From Serpula lacrymans var. lacrymans S7.9 (taxonomy: Eukaryota > Basidiomycota > Agaricomycetes > Boletales > Serpulaceae): a stretch of 64,000 nt of DNA. The DNA lies in NCBI RefSeq assembly GCF_000218685.1, contig NW_006763293.1, forward strand, positions 1,981,968 to 2,045,967, written 5' to 3'. Within the stretch, counting starts at the first letter, position 1, and each line of letters begins with the position of its first letter. Both the position numbers and the translations under genes were made by a program. The notes under the pieces are model-generated. The model searched no databases. It worked only from the letters and a program-made list of their open reading frames with translations, and was not told where the DNA came from. Of this stretch, positions 23,778 through 35,745 are shown in pieces.

Positions 23778-26457
23778 TCACCGTCGAATCATAAACTTGT
23801 ACGTAGTATAACCCCCGATCAGAGCAAACGTCGCTAAAACAGCAACGATTGATGCAAACCACGCGTATCCTTGCTATTAATACTAAGCAATGCGAAGGAA
23901 GAGAAGAGAGAATAGAGGAAGACATACATCGACATCTTGCCCTGGCACGTGAACGTTCATCCCCCAGAGACCTACGAAGATCAAGTTCAGCGCGAATGTC
24001 CCATCAAATATCAAGATGGCACCGTACCAGTTATGAGATTCATAGGAATCAATACTGTACCCAAAGCAGTCATCTTCGACAGCACGTCATTGATTTGATT
24101 GTTGGCGTCTGTCATCTCTATAGAAATCTGTGCGAGATAGTTTGAGTGTGAGCGTGAAAGAATCTTTTCGTAGTGGTTCAAATTCTGTGTCATGGTGATA
24201 AGATGGTCCTTAACATAGAGTCAGTGACAGGGCTCTGCAGTCTCTACCGGCATGACTTACTTGGATATCAGATAAATAAAGCCCCTGACATACAGATTGT
24301 CAGCGTTAGACTTGGTTCAATAAATGGCATACTCACTATGTCGGACGTTGGTGCCACTCTCCAGTTCTCGTTACATCTTTTCGCAAGACCCTTCACAACA
24401 TCTGCCTTATTCCCCATAAGTCTCAGCAATCCCATGACTTTTTTTCGGCAGGTTCCAATACGCCGCAACATGTCACTCTGCTCTGCTTCTTTCAGGATGA
24501 GTACCAACTCATCTATGGAGTCAACCTCATACTCGATCGATTGAATGAGTGGACCAAAAGCATCCGTGATGTCGTCGATAAGCGCATAGGAGATCCAGTC
24601 GGAAGTCACACTGATATAGTCTTTAAGCTGCTTAATCCGGCGGCGAACATTTTGCGGGTGAGGGGTGGGGCGGAAATGAAACTACAAGTAACACGTTTCA
24701 GCACAGTAGCAATAAAAAATCATGTCGTAATCCTTACCGATAGAGTACCCTCTCGGAACACGATGATATACATATTCAAAGGTTCCAGGTGAGTCGGACT
24801 GTACTGATCCTGGTCAAAACCTCTGAAACAGACAAGATAGTAATTCCGGAAAAGTTCGATCTTCTCGCGCGCTTCCTCCATTTGAATATCTTCAGTCGTC
24901 AAAGGATGGATTGAAAACACCTGGCACATTATTCAGGATAGGTTACTCCGCGGTAGTTACGAAACTTCAAATTACCTTGCTGAGCACTCTCATTTCCTCA
25001 TCCGTAGGGCTCTGGATATCGAGCCACCATGTGTTGGCCTCGAAGTCAGCACCGCCACCGATGACGGGGTTGTTTCTTCCGTGATCAACAGAGGCATTGT
25101 TCTTGCCTCCATGAGTAAAGTATGAATTAGTGCCGTGACTTTGGGCACCATCAGCCGCACCTTGCGCTGACCTTCTGGCAGTGTCAAATTGCAAAGCAGA
25201 CCCTTGGCGTGATATGGGAACAGGAGCAGGAGCGATGATAGGTGGACCACCTTTCCTATCGACGGCCTCGCGATCGGCTAGAGCGGATATCCCGTTGAAG
25301 AGATCTTCGAAAGACTGCCCTTCTGCAGGAAGTTCGCTGAGGCTGCGTGCATGTATTGTGGCAGGCAGAGCATTCGAGTAAAATGAAAAGCGGTATGGTC
25401 TGTCGTGGCCTGTGTTGATGATGCCGCCCATGCCTTGAGGAGACGAATGTCTAGAAGGCAATCCCCCCGTACTAAACTCGTCACCAGCGGCGGAGGCAGT
25501 TTCAGATGAAGGGATAGTACCCAGATGGCCCGTCGTGCCCATTAGTCTGCCAGGTAATCCCAAAGACAATTCTGCAGCATTGCCTTCAAACAAAGCCATT
25601 TTCCCTCTGATACCTTTGCGGTTAGGGCGGGGGTTTGGGTTACTTTGACTAAGTTTACGATGACGAGAAGGGCGAGGTGCGGTGAATGGACTGTCAGATG
25701 AGCCTTCAGGGAATGCGGGGGGTGGATTCAGGTCGGCGTCAATAGGTTGTGTGTTGCTGGCTTGTCGTCGTCTGAACCCATTGGGTTGGTTGGTGGTGGG
25801 TGACGAGATACCTAAGCTCGCCTTTTCCTCTACAGCAAACTGCTCCAAGGAAGTGAAATCAAAAGTGGAGCGGGACACGTTAGCTTGGTATGTCGGTAGT
25901 CCAGACATGGAAGCAGGATCCTCATGATCTGTGTTGGGAAGTTGACCACCGAGTGTAGCAAGAAGTGAGGGATCATGGCCTTGGTCTAGGTGATGCATTC
26001 CGAAGTCGACAGGAGTCACCCGAGTGTGTATATGCTCATCGTCGAGCCGTCCGTTAACAAGGTCATGTCCTACGGGATGGAATTGTCCCCTGGCATAGTC
26101 TATCTCTCGTTCTTCGTGCACAGAAAGAGAGGGGAATGTGGATTCGGGATGTTCTGTCTGCCGGGGAGCAGGTTCATAAGGCGAGATGACTGGAGAGACC
26201 GTGATAGTCTCTCTACGTGCTCGAGAAAGATGCAGTGCCATGTCTACGTCCATCGTTCTCTGTCGCTCTCTCGCATCCGGGTCATTAGGATCATATGATC
26301 GAACAAGCGTTGGTGAATGTCGTTGACGAGAGATCGCTTCTGTAACATCTGTTTGACTCGAATTCTCTCTGTTCTCCCGACGTCGTACAGGCGAACATCC
26401 CCGCATAGAGGTCGGCGAACTAGATAACACAGGAGGATCTCGTGATGGAGATGTCAT
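23778..26457 (-). CDS. CorA-type Mg2+ transporter (ALR1/MNR2-like)
   Basis: Fungal CorA-superfamily magnesium channel. The first about 490 residues are a hydrophilic Ser/Pro/Arg-rich cytosolic N-terminus. The CorA core begins at TWWLDIQSPTDEEMRVLSK, continues through IHPLTTEDIQMEEAREKIELF, FHFRP, and a helical stalk (ITMTQNLNHYEKILSRSHSN). It reaches the signature LWGMNVHVPGQ only after splicing a short intron that splits the Gly codon before LWGMN (near 23975-24031). The last exon gives the second transmembrane helix, ending GGYTTYKFMIRR with stop at 23778-23780. The extended N-terminus and GMN context fit plasma-membrane Alr1 or vacuolar Mnr2; the sequence does not decide which. The start MTSPSRDPP is the first ATG of a long exon. 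Confidence 0.9.
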
Positions 26458-26706
26458 TCTGCAGCCCGAAAATGGTTCTGAGATGCAATTCTAAAAAATA
26501 AAGAGTAGATAAAGAGATATTTTTCGTTCTTCCAGTGTGGTTTCGCAAGGCTACTGGTCGACGTTGTGCACGTTGACAAGCAAGGCAGGCCTCCTTTACA
26601 TTGGCGGAGTGATGAAAGGTGCGACAAGAAAACTGACAGAATAACGCTGAGCTTCAATAAGGTATGATACAGGCACGTGACACAAAATCATTGGCGCATG
26701 TGTTTA

Positions 26707-29700
26707 CTACGAAGACCTACTATCAGAGCTACCATCTCTAACAAAATATCTCCACCCTATCCTCGCAATAACAATGAGAGCAATCTGGAGGTTTGCGAAA
26801 TCATAAACACGAAAGACTGTCCGTGAACCAGCCAAAAAGGCTACACTGGCCAGTACAATAAAACCCCACCGCACGGAAATTCGTCTATTGAAATCATCAA
26901 TCAGATAAGCTTCATCAGGGTTACATATAATTCAAAGTTAGCCTTACTTTTCTGAAAATAGCAACGTTTCACTTCTCCGGGAAGTGTATTCCACAAGCAC
27001 CAATACGGGTGCAACTTTCAAGAAGTTATGATCCCCGTTAAAAGGAGTGGTGTACCCTGCTGTGAGTAATGTGCGTACCCACACAGCCAGCACCGGTGCA
27101 GCAAGTGGAAGCAACCATGTCAACAACAGAAGTATATGAGTATTCTGATTATAGACGTTCGTCGAAGTAATATGTAATTGAGGTGAGGGAAACTGCGAGG
27201 ACTCCAACATGCCCGAGCGGGTTTCATTACTATCTTCGTCGCTTTGTCCATCTTGCATTTCCTCTTCGTTGTCTGGGCCTTGGTTGAGTAAGGGAATGTC
27301 ATCTACTAATAGAGTAGGTGCTGAACCCGGAAAGGAAAATGGTGAATGATATGTGGCACACGTGTGCAAATGAATGATCCAGCATCCCAAGTACGCCACT
27401 TGCCATGGCACGAAGACGAAGATAAGTAGCAGTATAATCAACAAAGAGATCAGGGTGCTGTTCTGGACAGCAGCGTATTCTTTGCGTCTACATGACTAAA
27501 ATATCAGTACGTGGCCAGTAGGGAAAAGGTCAACTAACCTCCCCAAAATAAGTTTTTTTATGCGTCCCAGAGGCCACATCAAAATAACGAGAATATACCA
27601 GCTTATACACACGAGACCAGTAGCAATGAGCACCAAAAGAGGAGCGATGGGAGAAAAGACAAGTTCGCCTTCGGTCCCCAAGTAATAATCGGACGGCAGG
27701 GGCACAGACGAAACGACAAAAGAAGAGATTAAGAGGCTAGGCAACGTCCGCTTTACAAAATTGGTAAGGGATTGCGAAACACTAGGCATATGCCCTATCG
27801 CACGGTCTAAGTCGGTGGAAAAAAATACATGAAAGACAGGCTTACCTTTCTCGGCTGGCCCCCATGCATGAAATAACACTATACTAGCAATGCCCACTGC
27901 CCAGCAAACCAGAGTGGTGGGATATCTCGTGGCCAGTCGACCTATCGAGGCCCACCAGTCAACAGTAATCTCAAAACCTGTGATGTCTCGGCATCCTGTA
28001 CGGCCCGAGGAGTAGATAGTTAGGTTGACCCCTCGTGGAAGTGTAGAGCGTACGGAAGGAATATATGGTGCCGAACTGTGGGTGTGCAAAAGCGCTGAAC
28101 GAGAAGTATGGTTTGAAAGGGAATGGTAGTGAGTCTCGGCGGGGTTTGAAGTGTGCATCAAAAGGGGTGGCAAAAGGGACTCTTATATGTGAAATATTAA
28201 CATAATACCGACTAGTATAGCTTAAAGACAAAACTTTACCTGCACAAGATTGGGAGTGTTCAACTTGAGTTGTTGTCAGGCGATATACAAGCAGCGAATT
28301 TGAAAGTAAATTTGGCATATATATCAGGCTCCGCAAAGCAGCACTGTTGTTAGATGACAGGTCCACGAATACTTTCCCAAACATCAAATCTGAACATAAT
28401 GAGTGATCAGTATTGTGTTACCTCAAGTATGGAAACATCCATTCACCCAAGGCGCTTGCGTGATTTGTAAACATTTGTTCTGAATCAAAAGCACCGATAA
28501 CCCAACCTTGTCCATCGGCGCCTTCGACCCTGACACCCACCCATGCATTGTCTACTCCTTCGGGAAGTGGAGGTATATCGGCTTGAAAAACAACAACGCC
28601 ATCACTTTCGTCCGAGCCTTCGTCAGGAGTAGGAAATGGCATTCCTGGCGCAGGATTTGGTACAAGTTTGAGGGTCGTAGGATGCAGTGTAGTGCATGAA
28701 ATTGAAGCATTAGTCTCAGATAATCGAGAAGAGCTCCAGCAGAAATATACTGAAGCATGAAGCAACAAAGCCTTTTGGGGCGAAACAGGTAAAATTGACC
28801 CTTGCGACACGTAGAGGATGAATTTAGAGGAGGAGATTGTCGAAGAAATCACAGGGAGAAGATACATTCTTGTTCCACGTGGACTTTTGAGTACCAGATG
28901 AGTGTCTTCGGGAAGCATCTCGTAGAATGCAGGATCGTCGAGGCCTATTTCGACCCGCGGCGAAGCTACAGGGGGTAAAATGTGGCCGTCCCTGAGCCAT
29001 TTGTCAAGAACAACAGCCTTGTCTTCTGTAGAGGTTGCTGCACCGAGTTCAAGTGCTGCTCTTGCAACACGCCACCGCACCTGATGACACCACACCATCT
29101 CACGATGGCCTACGCCAGTCCAAGCGCCCTCTAGTGCAGAAGTAAATACGGTCCTTCTGTAGATGGCAGCGTCACTAGAAGCTGACGGCAATATGCAGAA
29201 CTCTGATGGGATCATCAAGTCCGTTGCGCCGCCGCAGATCGAGAGGATAGGTGTCGGCTCTTGGCGCAAGATGTGCATATTACGAGCATATATTTCGTCA
29301 ATTCGAGAATCAAAGCGAGCAGGTGGAAGGGTGTGTGGTGTTGACATAGTGATTACGGTAGATATGCTGTTAGAGGGAAGAAGTGATATCGCTACTATGC
29401 CACCCATGGAATGACCCAGGAGAATTATGCGAGTATTAGGGGGATAAAGTGAAAGAATATACATTAGTGCATCAGAAGTATATGCTGTTTGGGAATCAAG
29501 AGTTGGCCCATGAAATGCGGACAAGTCCTCGTTGAACTCGACTAAAAGAAAAGTAAAATTTATTTCAGCTTTAGCATGTACGAGTATGACATAATTCAAA
29601 TGTGGAAGCTCTTAAATGGATAATTGGCTGAACGTTATCCAGCATTTCCTGTACCCTTTCCAACTCAAAGATAATATCCATAACAATTACTTACCTGCGA

Positions 29701-30253
29701 AGAAATCCAGTGGTTTCATGCTTCTGCCCATGAAGTCGGTCGCGATGACATAAGGGGACGAGAAATACTGTCTCGCAGCGGATGACGCTATTGAGCGAAC
29801 CTGATGCGAAGACCCTGCATTTCCAGGTATAAAAAGGACGGGTAAGCCCTGGGCCTTCATCCATACAGCGTCCAGAATGCACAGCAGTTCCATAAATCAA
29901 GACAACATAACGGAACCCCAAAGTGTCATGTTACCTTCATTTAGCTATCAAACCACTTGACAGTCTAGTCAAATAAAGACATATCTCACCTGGTTAGGTT
30001 CCCATCCCACCTCACGATAAAGCCATAGCGAGTACCTGGTTGAAAACCGTGTCCAGGAACTGTTGAAGTTTGACTGGAGAATATATGATGGTGACATCCA
30101 TGACATTCGGCATCCCTGTGGTGAAATGTTGCGAACGATGTCGTCCCCCGCTTGGTAAAAGACAGCAACCAGAGTAAGAGCAAGTAACGCAAAAATACCG
30201 GTAAGTATCTGACCCATGGTTCTGGTCCAGTCAAGATATCGATATAAGTACAA
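26707..30253 (-). CDS. BST1: GPI inositol-deacylase BST1/PGAP1
   Basis: ER membrane hydrolase that removes the acyl chain from GPI-anchor inositol, aiding ER exit and quality control. It has an N-terminal signal-anchor (ILTGIFALLALTLVAVFYQ), then VLFIPGNAGSSHQVRSIAS and the lipase nucleophile elbow GHSMGG (Ser nucleophile, about 29395-29415). VITMSTPHTLPPARFDSRID and TGVGHREMVWCHQVRWRVAR follow, the latter carrying the likely catalytic His region. The C-terminal third contains several hydrophobic helices. The last exon reads through ISVRWGFIVLASVAFLAG and stops at 26707-26709. Multiple short introns interrupt the gene (e.g. near 29550-29690 and 28180-28420). A second start 36 nt downstream (30217) is possible and would still keep the signal-anchor. 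Confidence 0.9.
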
Positions 30254-31116
30254 GATTCGAGTTTATAACAGATTGTCGTGACTGTCCAAGTAAAGCGCGC
30301 CTTAAGCGGTGTCAAGCGTGAGGTCGCCGCGACTAGCCGAAAACATGAAAACATAACCCAGCGACAATGAACGTTCTTGATTGTCGACTGCCAATATTTA
30401 TGCCATCCTTTTCCCTGTATCCTTTACATGTTGTCTTCCACGATTGATCACACGCCTTCTTGCACGGACGTCGTCGCTAAAGTCTTTCTTTCTGTGCTGT
30501 AAGCTGATGTTGATATACCCTGGCCCGAGAGTCGCGTACAGTGGATGACGGACGCCACTAGATCTATCTCAGTATCCGTAGCGGCATCTCGAATTTTTAG
30601 GATCTTATGCTTTCGCTTGTGGTCCCAGTCTAGGATAAGCAACCGACGGTGAGCGCTGGTCTTATATCTGGGAACGAATTAATGACCAGTGGTGTCTGCC
30701 TTTCGTCCCAGCAATCGGATCCCTGTGAAGTCTTCTTATGCTAAGGTTAGGTTTAAACACGGCTGACAATGCAAAGAGTTGAACGCCGCCATTATGTCTG
30801 TTATCATGACGTTAATCAGGGTCGTGATACCGGTACCTACATGGACACACAATCTATAGTGGGTTTAGGTCACCAATCAAGTGCCATATAAACATCAAAA
30901 CGTAGACATGGTACATGTTCCGCGACCTGCTCTTGTTCTTGCATCTGGATGTGGCATATATCCATCGCACGCGCGTTTTCATTGTCTTCGACACTTACTT
31001 GACACCGAGCTCAAGTACCAATACCGTTCCTTCTTACTCCTTCAGCCGTGACTCCTCACTACGCCTCAACCTGAAGTCCTTAGACGTCTACTATCATCAC
31101 CTTAATTTTCCGTGAA
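30254..31116. promoter_or_regulatory. Divergent intergenic region, BST1 / DUF6534-like gene
   Basis: 863 bp between two divergent starts. It carries a 64-codon minus-strand open frame (30448-30642) with protein-like composition but no family features, no supported splice partners and no convincing start. A TATA-like CATATAAAC is at about 30885. Otherwise nothing was recognised. Confidence 0.4.
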
Positions 31117-33032
31117 ATGCTGAACGTCTCATCTCACTACGCTCCTTTGTACTGGGGTAAAATAACTAATTTTATTATCTTTCAATTACATGACACTGAG
31201 CCCAGTCTCTTCTCTTCTTAATGTAGGGTTTGTGTGTTCGACATGGTACTTCTCCCCCCCGATCTTTCGTCCTCTTAGGCTGTAGCCGTCTCTCTTTTTG
31301 TTTTTTCAGTTTCCTCGGTGCTACAGTCGTACAAACATATATGTATTTCTCTCATACCCAGGATAGGTGGCCGATGAAAATACTGGTGAGTTGCATAAGA
31401 TGCCTGTTTCGTCAAGAGGCAAGTATTAATGACTAGATCTCCAGGTACTCCTCTTACTGTATGTTTTTAATTGATCACATACCATATATCTAATAAACGG
31501 CGTGTTACTAGCACATTGGATATTTCTTCCACAGTCCTGATCGCAGACACAATATATTATTTATTCGTGCGTAGTCTTCGCACAATGTTTGGTCGGTTTC
31601 GTCCTTTTACGATATGGGCTGAAACTAGGTTATCAACTTTGGTGACTCTTCGGACTTTCATATGACTTCACCGTGAGTGAAGTATATTTTATAGTGTACT
31701 AAGATATCGAAGCACCATCACAGGCCGTGTGCTGTTGAAAAGGGAGTATCCTCCATTCTCACATCAATGTATGTCGCACTTCGCTTCTTTTGGCCTTGGT
31801 CTAATCAATGTTTAGCACGCAAATTTATTTTGCCACTAGAATATACATCAGTATGTCTATACGTCAACTATAGTCACTTATCACAGCCCTGATGAAACTT
31901 GATAATTCTAGTAAACAGACGGTGCTCGATTATATCGACTCGAGACTGGCTAATACCTACGGTAGTGGTGAGTCCTAGTTTTTGAAGGAGAATTTGACTG
32001 GATTTATGTCTTTAATGCACAGATTTTCCTCGCTTTGTGCGGAACTGGTGGGTTACTTTTGTCTTGAACTTCAACAGTACAAACTTACGACTACATTGAT
32101 TTTTTAGCTGTTGGCATAGGTTAGGAACGTTCTCTGGTATATTTCTCCGGTTACTCACTCTTGATAAATACATTTTTGAAGCTGAACCAATCTACATGTT
32201 GTTTGTCCCATATACCATGTCAGCGGGTCCCCCAATGGAGGTGAATACACGTGCACGTCTTGTCAGTACTTCCTCATTCACATCAAAACGTAGATGATGG
32301 TGGTTATGGAAGAGGGGTCTGAGGTTATAGCTGATTTGCTCATCACCGTCACTTTGTGTTACATGCTCTCTCCAGACCGAACTGGAGTTAGAGTAAGATG
32401 GTGAGTGGATCAACGGTTAAATGCACAGCGTTTATGCGGAGACCCCCTTGACTAGGAGAAATTCCCACCTCAAAGACCTGTTCTCCTTAATGCTAAAGCG
32501 TGGTATCCTTGTCACCAGTGTCCAGATTGGCGTTCTCGTGGCTTACCTGACCGCACCGTATCAGCTTTATTGGTGAGACTTGCAAAATATCATATCTGCG
32601 TCGATGACAATGAATGACAATGACTTTTGCGAGGCAGGATACCGTTCCATGTGTGTAAGATAAAACTATATACAAACACATTCCGTATGTATCTCTTCGC
32701 AACTTGAATCTTCTCCTTTCTGACATGACCAAAACTCTTCATAGTGGCAATGTATGTACTTTCACTGACATCTCCTATTTATTACTCTTTCTCATGAAAG
32801 AACAAGGCTGAACTCGCGAGAAAGCCGGATTGCATCGCGGTCTGACACGCACCCGACGATCACTAGTTTCGTTACAACGCCCACGTTAGCTCTCCGTGAT
32901 GATGGCGCTGGTATGTCGATGAACGCAAGTGGAAACTCAAGACAAGTGCGTTATTGCGCACTTCTAGGTGATATGACTGGACGTCATGCTGACACTTCTT
33001 ATAAGGAGGATGTGGAGAAAGCAGGGACTTAA
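31117..33032 (+). CDS. DUF6534-like multi-pass membrane protein, 16 exons with a 7-nt microexon
   Basis: Reconstructed by splicing, since no single open frame shows it. Exons: 31117-31156, 31227-31245, 31310-31385, 31445-31458, 31512-31566, 31629-31672, 31724-31768, 31816-31850, 31912-31967, 32023-32047, 32125-32240, 32294-32400, 32456-32572, 32638-32684, 32745-32751 and 32807-33032. They sum to 1029 nt, exactly 342 codons plus stop, with every GT-AG junction in phase. The product has six to seven hydrophobic helices: FLGATVVQTYMYF, ISSTVLIADTIYYLF, ITQIYFATRIYI, VIADLLITVTLCYML and GILVTSVQIGVLVAYLT. The motif KLYTNTFLAMLNSR, then a Ser/Thr-rich tail, is typical of DUF6534 proteins of mushroom-forming fungi. 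Function is unknown. Residues LAM of that motif depend on the 7-nt exon TGGCAAT. The least certain junction is the exon 12/13 donor. Confidence 0.82.
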
Positions 33033-33567
33033 ACGGAAGTGTGTGCTATCCGGAGCTGTTATACTGAACACGATAACCTGAATTTTCGTCACTCCTCCCA
33101 TTCACACAAACATCCATTGCTCCTGTTCACATTAGTGATGTCATTTTCTCTCGTCTACTCGTGTGCCCAGTCTTTCTCTATATTGTATATCCTACACCTA
33201 TTGCTACTTACTAAACGCCTTACCCTGCTCAAGCAGAAAATGAATAGCGGACATTTAAGACTGCAGTGTAATCTCTTCGCAGCAAGTTTACTATTCGCAT
33301 TGAAGTTTAAGCTTTCAATGTTACTTACATGCACCTTCTATAGGCGCTGAGATATGTGACAGGACGAAAGTAAAACTACGCGATAATAGAGAAGACATGA
33401 AAGTTTGCCAGAAAAGAGGTGTGGGATGAAATGATGAGAAAAAGAATGCAGATAATGATGGTAACAAGCCACGCAGCCATATCTCTAGCGAGTTATCAGA
33501 CACCGAAGTGAGTTGGCCGAAAGAACGAACACGCAAATATCAAGAATATGAACTACTAACACACTAC
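33033..33567. other. Convergent intergenic region
   Basis: 535 bp between the 3' end of the DUF6534-like gene and the 3' end of the 14-3-3 gene. It has short pyrimidine-rich open frames only. No supported gene. Confidence 0.5.
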
Positions 33568-34508
33568 TTAATTATCCTCCGAAGGACCATCATCGGCTTC
33601 CTGCTTCGATTCCGAGGGCTTGTCTGATATCACAAGTCAGCATACTACCAGGCGATGAGGGCCTGGAATTACATACCAGAGTCTTGCATGTCCGAAGTCC
33701 AGAGCGTCAGATTGTCCCGTAGCAATTGCATAATGAGTGTCGAATCCTTGTAGCTCTCCTCCGAGAGTGTATCAAGTTCAGCAATAGCATCATCGAATGC
33801 TTGCTTAGCAAGGTGGCATGCACGGTCAGGGCTGTTGAGGATCTCGTAGTAGAATACAGAGAAGTTAAGGGCAAGACCGAGACGAATGGGGTGCGTTGGT
33901 GGGAGTTCCGTGACAGCGACATCAGAAGCAGCCTTGTAAGCCTCCAGAGACTTGTCAGCGCTAACTTTGCGCTTATCGCCGGTAGCGAATTCTGCAAGGT
34001 AACGATGGTAGTCACCCATCCTAATTTATGGAATAGGTAAGAACAAGTCTAAATATGAACTCTCAAAGACTTACATCTTGTGGTAGAAGACCTTCGACTC
34101 TCCCGAAGCGGCGGAAGGGATGAGGTGCTTGTCGAGGACATCCAGAATGTCCTCGCAGATCTTTGCAAGTTCTTGCTCGATCTTCTCCCGGTATGTCTTG
34201 ATCATGGCGACCTGTGCCTCATTACCCTTGGACTCTTCCTTCTGCTCGATTGACGAGACAATTCTCCACGAAGCACGACGAGCACCGATGACGTTCTTGT
34301 ATGCAACAGATAGAAGATTGCGCTCTTCAACAGTCAATTCCTGGTCGGATGATGCCACCTGTTTCATGTTCTCAACCATTTCTGTAATGAGCGGTACTGG
34401 TAAGAAACCATCACACGACCGGATTAGATTGTAAATACCTTCATAACGCTCTGCCTGCTCTGCGAGCTTGGCGAGGTAGACGGAGTCTTCGCGGGATGAT
34501 TCAGGCAT
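33568..34508 (-). CDS. 14-3-3 protein
   Basis: Phosphoserine/threonine-binding adaptor, dimeric and cytosolic. All hallmark blocks are present: [17 protein letters not shown] joined to [10 protein letters not shown] across an intron near 34379-34436, then [26 protein letters not shown] and SKVFYHKM. After the next intron come [69 protein letters not shown] and an acidic tail reached through a third intron, ending GPSEDN. Phosphopeptide-binding Lys, Arg and Tyr residues (KNV, RYLAE, NLTLW) are in place. The ATG at 34508 is chosen because [12 protein letters not shown] is the usual fungal start; an upstream ATG at 34535 is likely 5' UTR. It corresponds to yeast Bmh1/2. Confidence 0.97.
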
Positions 34509-35280
34509 CTGGAGAGATATCGTGGTGAGCAACACGAAAATGACGCGTCGATAGCGCGTCTCGCACTTACGATTGATTATGTGATGATATAAGGATGGAG
34601 CTGGATATGAATGTAAACGATGAGTGAAGTGCGTCCAGAACGGGGGGGACGACGAGGAACGTACAACGGGGGTTGAGTAGGGGCAGAGGGAGACGATGGT
34701 TGAGATGATGGTCGTTTGGTGAAGAGAGAGAAAGAGAGATAATGTTCAAAATTAAATTCAGAGCAGGGCAGAGGGTTCGGGTACAGGGCAGGGCCAAGGG
34801 TATTTCCATTAGAGAGTGCGTTTCCCACGACCTGTTCGCAGCCACAGCTCCCCACACCCCGAATCTCTGCCCTTTGTTTCCAATGCTCCTGTCTTCCCTG
34901 CTAGGTATTCGTCATCCCCCAGCTGACATGAGTGACGACGATGGAGAGAGATATATCGGTGTACTCTATATGACGCATTTTTTATTCGCAATTCTCTTTC
35001 AGTATTCTGAGTGTCTCCACCCTTGGCAAAAGTGGCATCTCTCTAGTTCCGATAGCATCGCCCTCTCTCATCAATACAGTTCTCATCGACTCTTGTGTCC
35101 GTGATGAAGCATGATGGCCATAGATACTGTTGTCCTCGCTGTTGTCTTGAGAAACACTACAATCTAAAACTTTCCGTCGCCAATTGTGGCATCTTGAGAT
35201 GGTCGATGTGCTGCTTGTCCTTTTCTTAGGTGACACCATTATCTTATCTCGATCGTTCCTTTGGCGATACTAGTTATTAT
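34509..35280. other. Gene-poor region upstream of 14-3-3
   Basis: It contains the 14-3-3 promoter. Purine- and pyrimidine-rich stretches near 34680-34740 may be its 5' UTR. A minus-strand 85-codon frame at 34982-35239 is Ser/Thr/Arg-rich with no known features. It may be the decayed 3' part of the remnant at 35281-35745. Confidence 0.35.
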
Positions 35281-35745
35281 TGCACACCCCTCTCATTCTA
35301 CAGATCCCAAATACATGCACCTTTTATTGTCAGTTAAACTACGGCAGGTACTTCAGCATCGACCTTTTGCAGTTCCTTCCCGTCTTTCTATGATTCAGGT
35401 GGTATACCACGAGATAACCAAAAGTAGGACATGCCAATAATAAGATGAAAGTCCCGTGCTGATGCGTTAATGTATACTTCTGCAGATGCATCATGATCCA
35501 TCCCGCGCAGCTGGTCCTTGATGGCACAGCAAGTGCTGATGTCTATTTTAGAACTTTCGCATACCGGTATCATCTATCTTGATGTGATCTGGAGGCCATT
35601 CAATTCGTACCCGCTTTACTTTGCATGAACTACTAGGCCCCGTTTCATGTAGGTCACACTTGTATCTGTTGAGCTTTATACCTATGATTTCGATGTTATA
35701 CAGACTATCCGGAGCTTGACACTGGTTTGACACTGGTTTGAACTT
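35281..35745 (-). pseudogene. Decayed gene remnant of unknown family
   Basis: Two protein-like stretches lie end to end on the minus strand but in different frames. The first, about 35733-35551, includes KVKRVRIEWPPDHIKIDDTG. The second, about 35573-35391, includes TCCAIKDQLRGMDHDASAEV and ARDFHLIIGMSYFWLSRGI. The frame changes around 35560-35575 without usable splice sites. The second stretch then meets TAG (35388-35390) and remains open for 17 more codons (KDGKELQKVDAEVPAVV). The 5' end also runs into a stop. This pattern suggests a frameshifted, nonsense-mutated gene. The family was not recognised. An alternative is a live gene with introns misread here. Confidence 0.35.
35718..35739. repeat. 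Short 11-bp direct repeat (GACACTGGTTT x2)
   Basis: Two exact adjacent copies of an 11-bp unit at the 5' edge of the gene remnant, possibly a slippage product. Confidence 0.8.

Noticed and set aside
30448..30642. 64-codon minus-strand frame between BST1 and the DUF6534-like gene
   Set aside because: No supported start, splice partner or family; kept only as a note in the intergenic entry.
31893..32096. A plus-strand reading starting at ATG near 31893 through an intron to a short W-rich peptide
   Set aside because: The alternative phase joins neighbouring exons of the DUF6534-like gene without a stop; this one ends quickly and has no family features.
32192..32413. 73-codon minus-strand frame with protein-like look
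   Set aside because: It has no ATG and lies antisense to exons 11 and 12 of the DUF6534-like gene, which explain the region fully.
34742..35104. 120-codon plus-strand frame upstream of 14-3-3
   Set aside because: Low-complexity, antisense to the 14-3-3 leader, and no protein features.
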